Positions 63,201 to 64,000 of a stretch of DNA of 64,000 nucleotides are shown here, one piece after another (the first letter of the stretch is position 1; the number at the start of each line of letters is the position of its first letter). The notes under the pieces were generated by a model. It was not told the origin of the DNA, did no database searches, and saw only the letters and a program-made list of their open reading frames with translations. The position numbers and the translations under genes are program-made. The stretch lies in the NCBI GenBank assembly GCA_016719485.1, contig JADJZB010000029.1, positions 124,001 to 188,000 on the forward strand. Direction: 5' to 3'. The stretch is from Holophagales bacterium (GTDB lineage: Bacteria; Acidobacteriota; Thermoanaerobaculia; UBA5066).

Positions 63201-63857
63201 CTTCCGGCCGTCACGAGCGACCTCGTCGCGCTCGACCGGCGCGCGGCGGTCCTCCTCGAGAGGCACGTCCCGGGCTACCGCGAGATCGTCGCCACCGAGC
63301 TCCCCTGCTTCGTAAGAGAGTCGGCGGCCCTCGTCTTCGGGAAGAAGCTGGCCGAAACCACGGCCCGCCGCTGCCTGCGGGCCTCGGCAGCTCTCTGGGT
63401 CGACGCGCGGACGCGCGAGGACCTCGTCCTGCCGACGTGCCTCTTCGCCATGGAGTACCTCCGCTGGCTCGCCGAGGACTCGGAGAGCTGGGACGAGACG
63501 AAGGAGCACGAGAGCCGGACGACGCGCGAGGAGGAGCTGATCCGCGAGACCTCGAGCGGCTCGTTCGCGGCGCTCTGCGCCGAGCCCCCCGGCGACCGCT
63601 GGACGGTGCTGCAGGGGCTCGTCGACGCCGAGGATGCGACCCGCCTCCTCCTCGCCCGCGAGCTGACGATCGAAGAGAAGAGGGAGTTCGTCGACCTGCG
63701 GATCGAGGGCTGGCTCCGGTCGCTCCCCGAGGCTCTCGCGCGGGAGCTGCGGCGGGAGTGGGCGCGCCTGCGGGAGCTCGGCAAGGACGACCTCGAGCTC
63801 GACACCATCGAGCGGCTCGTCGCGCTCGAGAAGCTGCGCGGGAGCCGCGGAGCGTAG
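60267..63857 (+). CDS. Aminotransferase fused to archaeal-type phosphoenolpyruvate carboxylase-like domain
   Basis: This 1196-residue protein has two clear halves. Residues about 35-440 are a class I/II aminotransferase: LNNPHNPTGR (N195), YDSVYQ (D223, Y226), SGLSKMDMFG (PLP lysine K257) and GTRACW. After a linker of about 30 residues, 500-1196 resemble archaeal-type PEP carboxylase (PEPCase_2): TKHPDATTH (H508), DFEGR (570-574), LFRVPNPFIEQDEEK (R607), VRLVPLCENVGALAH (E719), VAMSDTAEQSG (D772), GFRGGFDP (R826), TLPRAIVYNLG and the C-terminal LEKLRGSRG. The Arg expected before Ser-Asp is M770, and the usual Asp after E719 is N720. If active, it could make oxaloacetate from PEP and bicarbonate and aminate it to aspartate. 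GTG start after GGAGGA. Confidence 0.85.
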   Translation: MKKNGPTTKPASPGPSVGGLSRRALSTPEPFVRLFARRVQQEGALDLTQGDYKNADFAPHPEVVRAAQRITRNTVHSYGPAVGRMDVRSEVADFFNRDGLLDYPASQVRFLPDEVLFTPGTRSGLAMVLEVLGADGSGVVVPRPSWEYDWYVERAGKKLVELPTSAPEFLPDPEDLDRLLSKGGISSVILNNPHNPTGRVYPRALVEDLVRVAVKHRCYVLYDSVYQRLDYVGWFVNPAFAEPEWRDWVVSLSGLSKMDMFGASTGTRACWMVISDQIRAGGVRAREILANLSAWLVATPSTLAQDWALAALQSPLAVLRRPSPYMRERRDFMAKAADELAPLGVERTDFGGTFYAPLAFPGLVGEPFDRLRGGIHERAVVKDSVDAFELLLSGGVGGIPFIAFAGSDAARYGTWQRLSYGSKDVKELSVFIDRVRARITKQGRLGSSAPAPSGAAARTSLDAIWESVCTADGYDALDGLDPKAFAAARKTFLENPRHETLRLTGTKHPDATTHRAEQLERALHAAPAGAPGRAKLALKHLEWNPLVEAKPEYEETITDLLGPCSEVLLDFEGRQISPEWLDLPERVVLALLRHGIVPGEDRHLLFRVPNPFIEQDEEKIVRILGSVARANVLFHLACEKLGVTPVQNALPEITVPQVNSIAEIGAVIKIGTLYRAAIAGLFEAADGHADVFLGKKVPEALRAALVEKISRVRLVPLCENVGALAHLPEFLEAFYLALERGRGLPGIPTAGVFRTRFDREEAVVRVFVAMSDTAEQSGKIATDAACTLALAGREEAERRLAALAKKAGEPAPRVTFLIGAGRAGFRGGFDPDHPGVVRQFSRADGVTMQGIRADAPAEAARLAAAFRAAVASGPFAPVVSSADHDALMRLLEAGVKAHTETLLRIAPLLSPFGGLVPQTRVRIRATGSVNYGRSIPTYPEEWGGGTSLPDNRDLRDAWPEGVTLPRAIVYNLGCTTLGLPAVTSDLVALDRRAAVLLERHVPGYREIVATELPCFVRESAALVFGKKLAETTARRCLRASAALWVDARTREDLVLPTCLFAMEYLRWLAEDSESWDETKEHESRTTREEELIRETSSGSFAALCAEPPGDRWTVLQGLVDAEDATRLLLARELTIEEKREFVDLRIEGWLRSLPEALARELRREWARLRELGKDDLELDTIERLVALEKLRGSRGA

Positions 63858-63868
63858 GTATCCTGTTC

Positions 63869-64000
63869 GTGAAGAAGACGTTGCTGGACCGCCTCGGAGG
63901 GCTGGCGCGGTTCGCCTCGCGCCACCAGGGCGTCTTCTGGACTCTCCACAGCCTCTGGGCGCTCGGCTGGGGTATCGCGTTCCTCGCCGTCGGGGCCGCG
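63869..64000 (+). CDS. Partial membrane protein, runs off the right edge
   Basis: Forty-four codons begin at GTG 63869, 11 bp after the fusion gene. The sequence starts KKTLLDRLGGLARFASRHQG and continues into a hydrophobic segment (LWALGWGIAFLAVGAA), so it is probably the first membrane helix of a longer protein. No ribosome binding site stands out. It is likely co-transcribed with the fusion gene. Too little is visible to name it. Confidence 0.6.
   Translation, partial: MKKTLLDRLGGLARFASRHQGVFWTLHSLWALGWGIAFLAVGAA

Overview
The window is a 64 kb piece of a very GC-rich bacterial chromosome. Genes are tightly packed on both strands, many overlap by 4 bp, and GTG or TTG starts are common. A TonB-dependent receptor with an N-terminal carboxypeptidase-regulatory-like domain, a secreted M13 metallopeptidase, a bactofilin-like gene and other stand-alone peptidases point to a Gram-negative heterotroph, plausibly of the Acidobacteriota. 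That assignment is inference; no rRNA or other marker gene is present. I saw no tRNA, rRNA, CRISPR array, intact insertion sequence or prophage. Two long poly-G blocks (53762-53812 and 60077-60255) look like assembly artefacts and damage what lies there.

Layout. 1-6.9 kb is a lactate block: the start of a lactate permease gene, a two-component system whose kinase carries a periplasmic solute-binding domain, lutC, and a fused lutB-lutA. 6.9-12.3 kb holds a GT51 transglycosylase, a TetR regulator, a D-cysteine desulfhydrase-like enzyme and a HEAT-repeat serine hydrolase. 12.4-19.7 kb is a seven-gene minus-strand acyl-CoA cluster: SDR, ketoacyl synthase III-like, alpha/beta hydrolase, AMP-ligase, alpha/beta hydrolase, thiolase and alpha/beta hydrolase. 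Upstream of it lies a TonB-dependent receptor gene behind a perfect palindromic operator. 22.9-27.7 kb holds a TPR protein, 3-hydroxyacyl-CoA dehydrogenase, a bactofilin-like membrane protein, a putative anti-sigma factor and an ECF sigma factor. 27.8-46.3 kb is mixed: secreted proteins, M13 peptidase, ABC exporter, hydroxyacid dehydrogenase, SpoIIE-type phosphatase, Fpg-type glycosylase, aldo/keto reductase, an Arg/Gly-rich repeat protein, glycosyltransferase, rRNA methyltransferase and a degenerate chemoreceptor-like coiled coil. 46.3-56.4 kb is rich in peptidases and transporters: C1 peptidase, AbgT, M50, M1 and POT. 56.7-64 kb is a plus-strand operon: a second lactate permease-type transporter, a cupin, a class V aminotransferase, and a 1196-residue fusion of a class I/II aminotransferase with an archaeal-type phosphoenolpyruvate carboxylase-like domain.

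How it fits together. Lactate or a similar 2-hydroxyacid would enter through the LctP carriers and be oxidised to pyruvate by LutABC. The two-component system beside lut probably senses the substrate. CTAG-containing motifs upstream of both permease genes and of lut suggest shared control. The last operon may turn such C2/C3 acids into amino acids. The strongest candidate for something undescribed is the aminotransferase-PEPC fusion. Next are the seven-gene acyl-CoA cluster, whose ketoacyl synthase lacks its usual His and Asn, and the shared lactate promoter motif.
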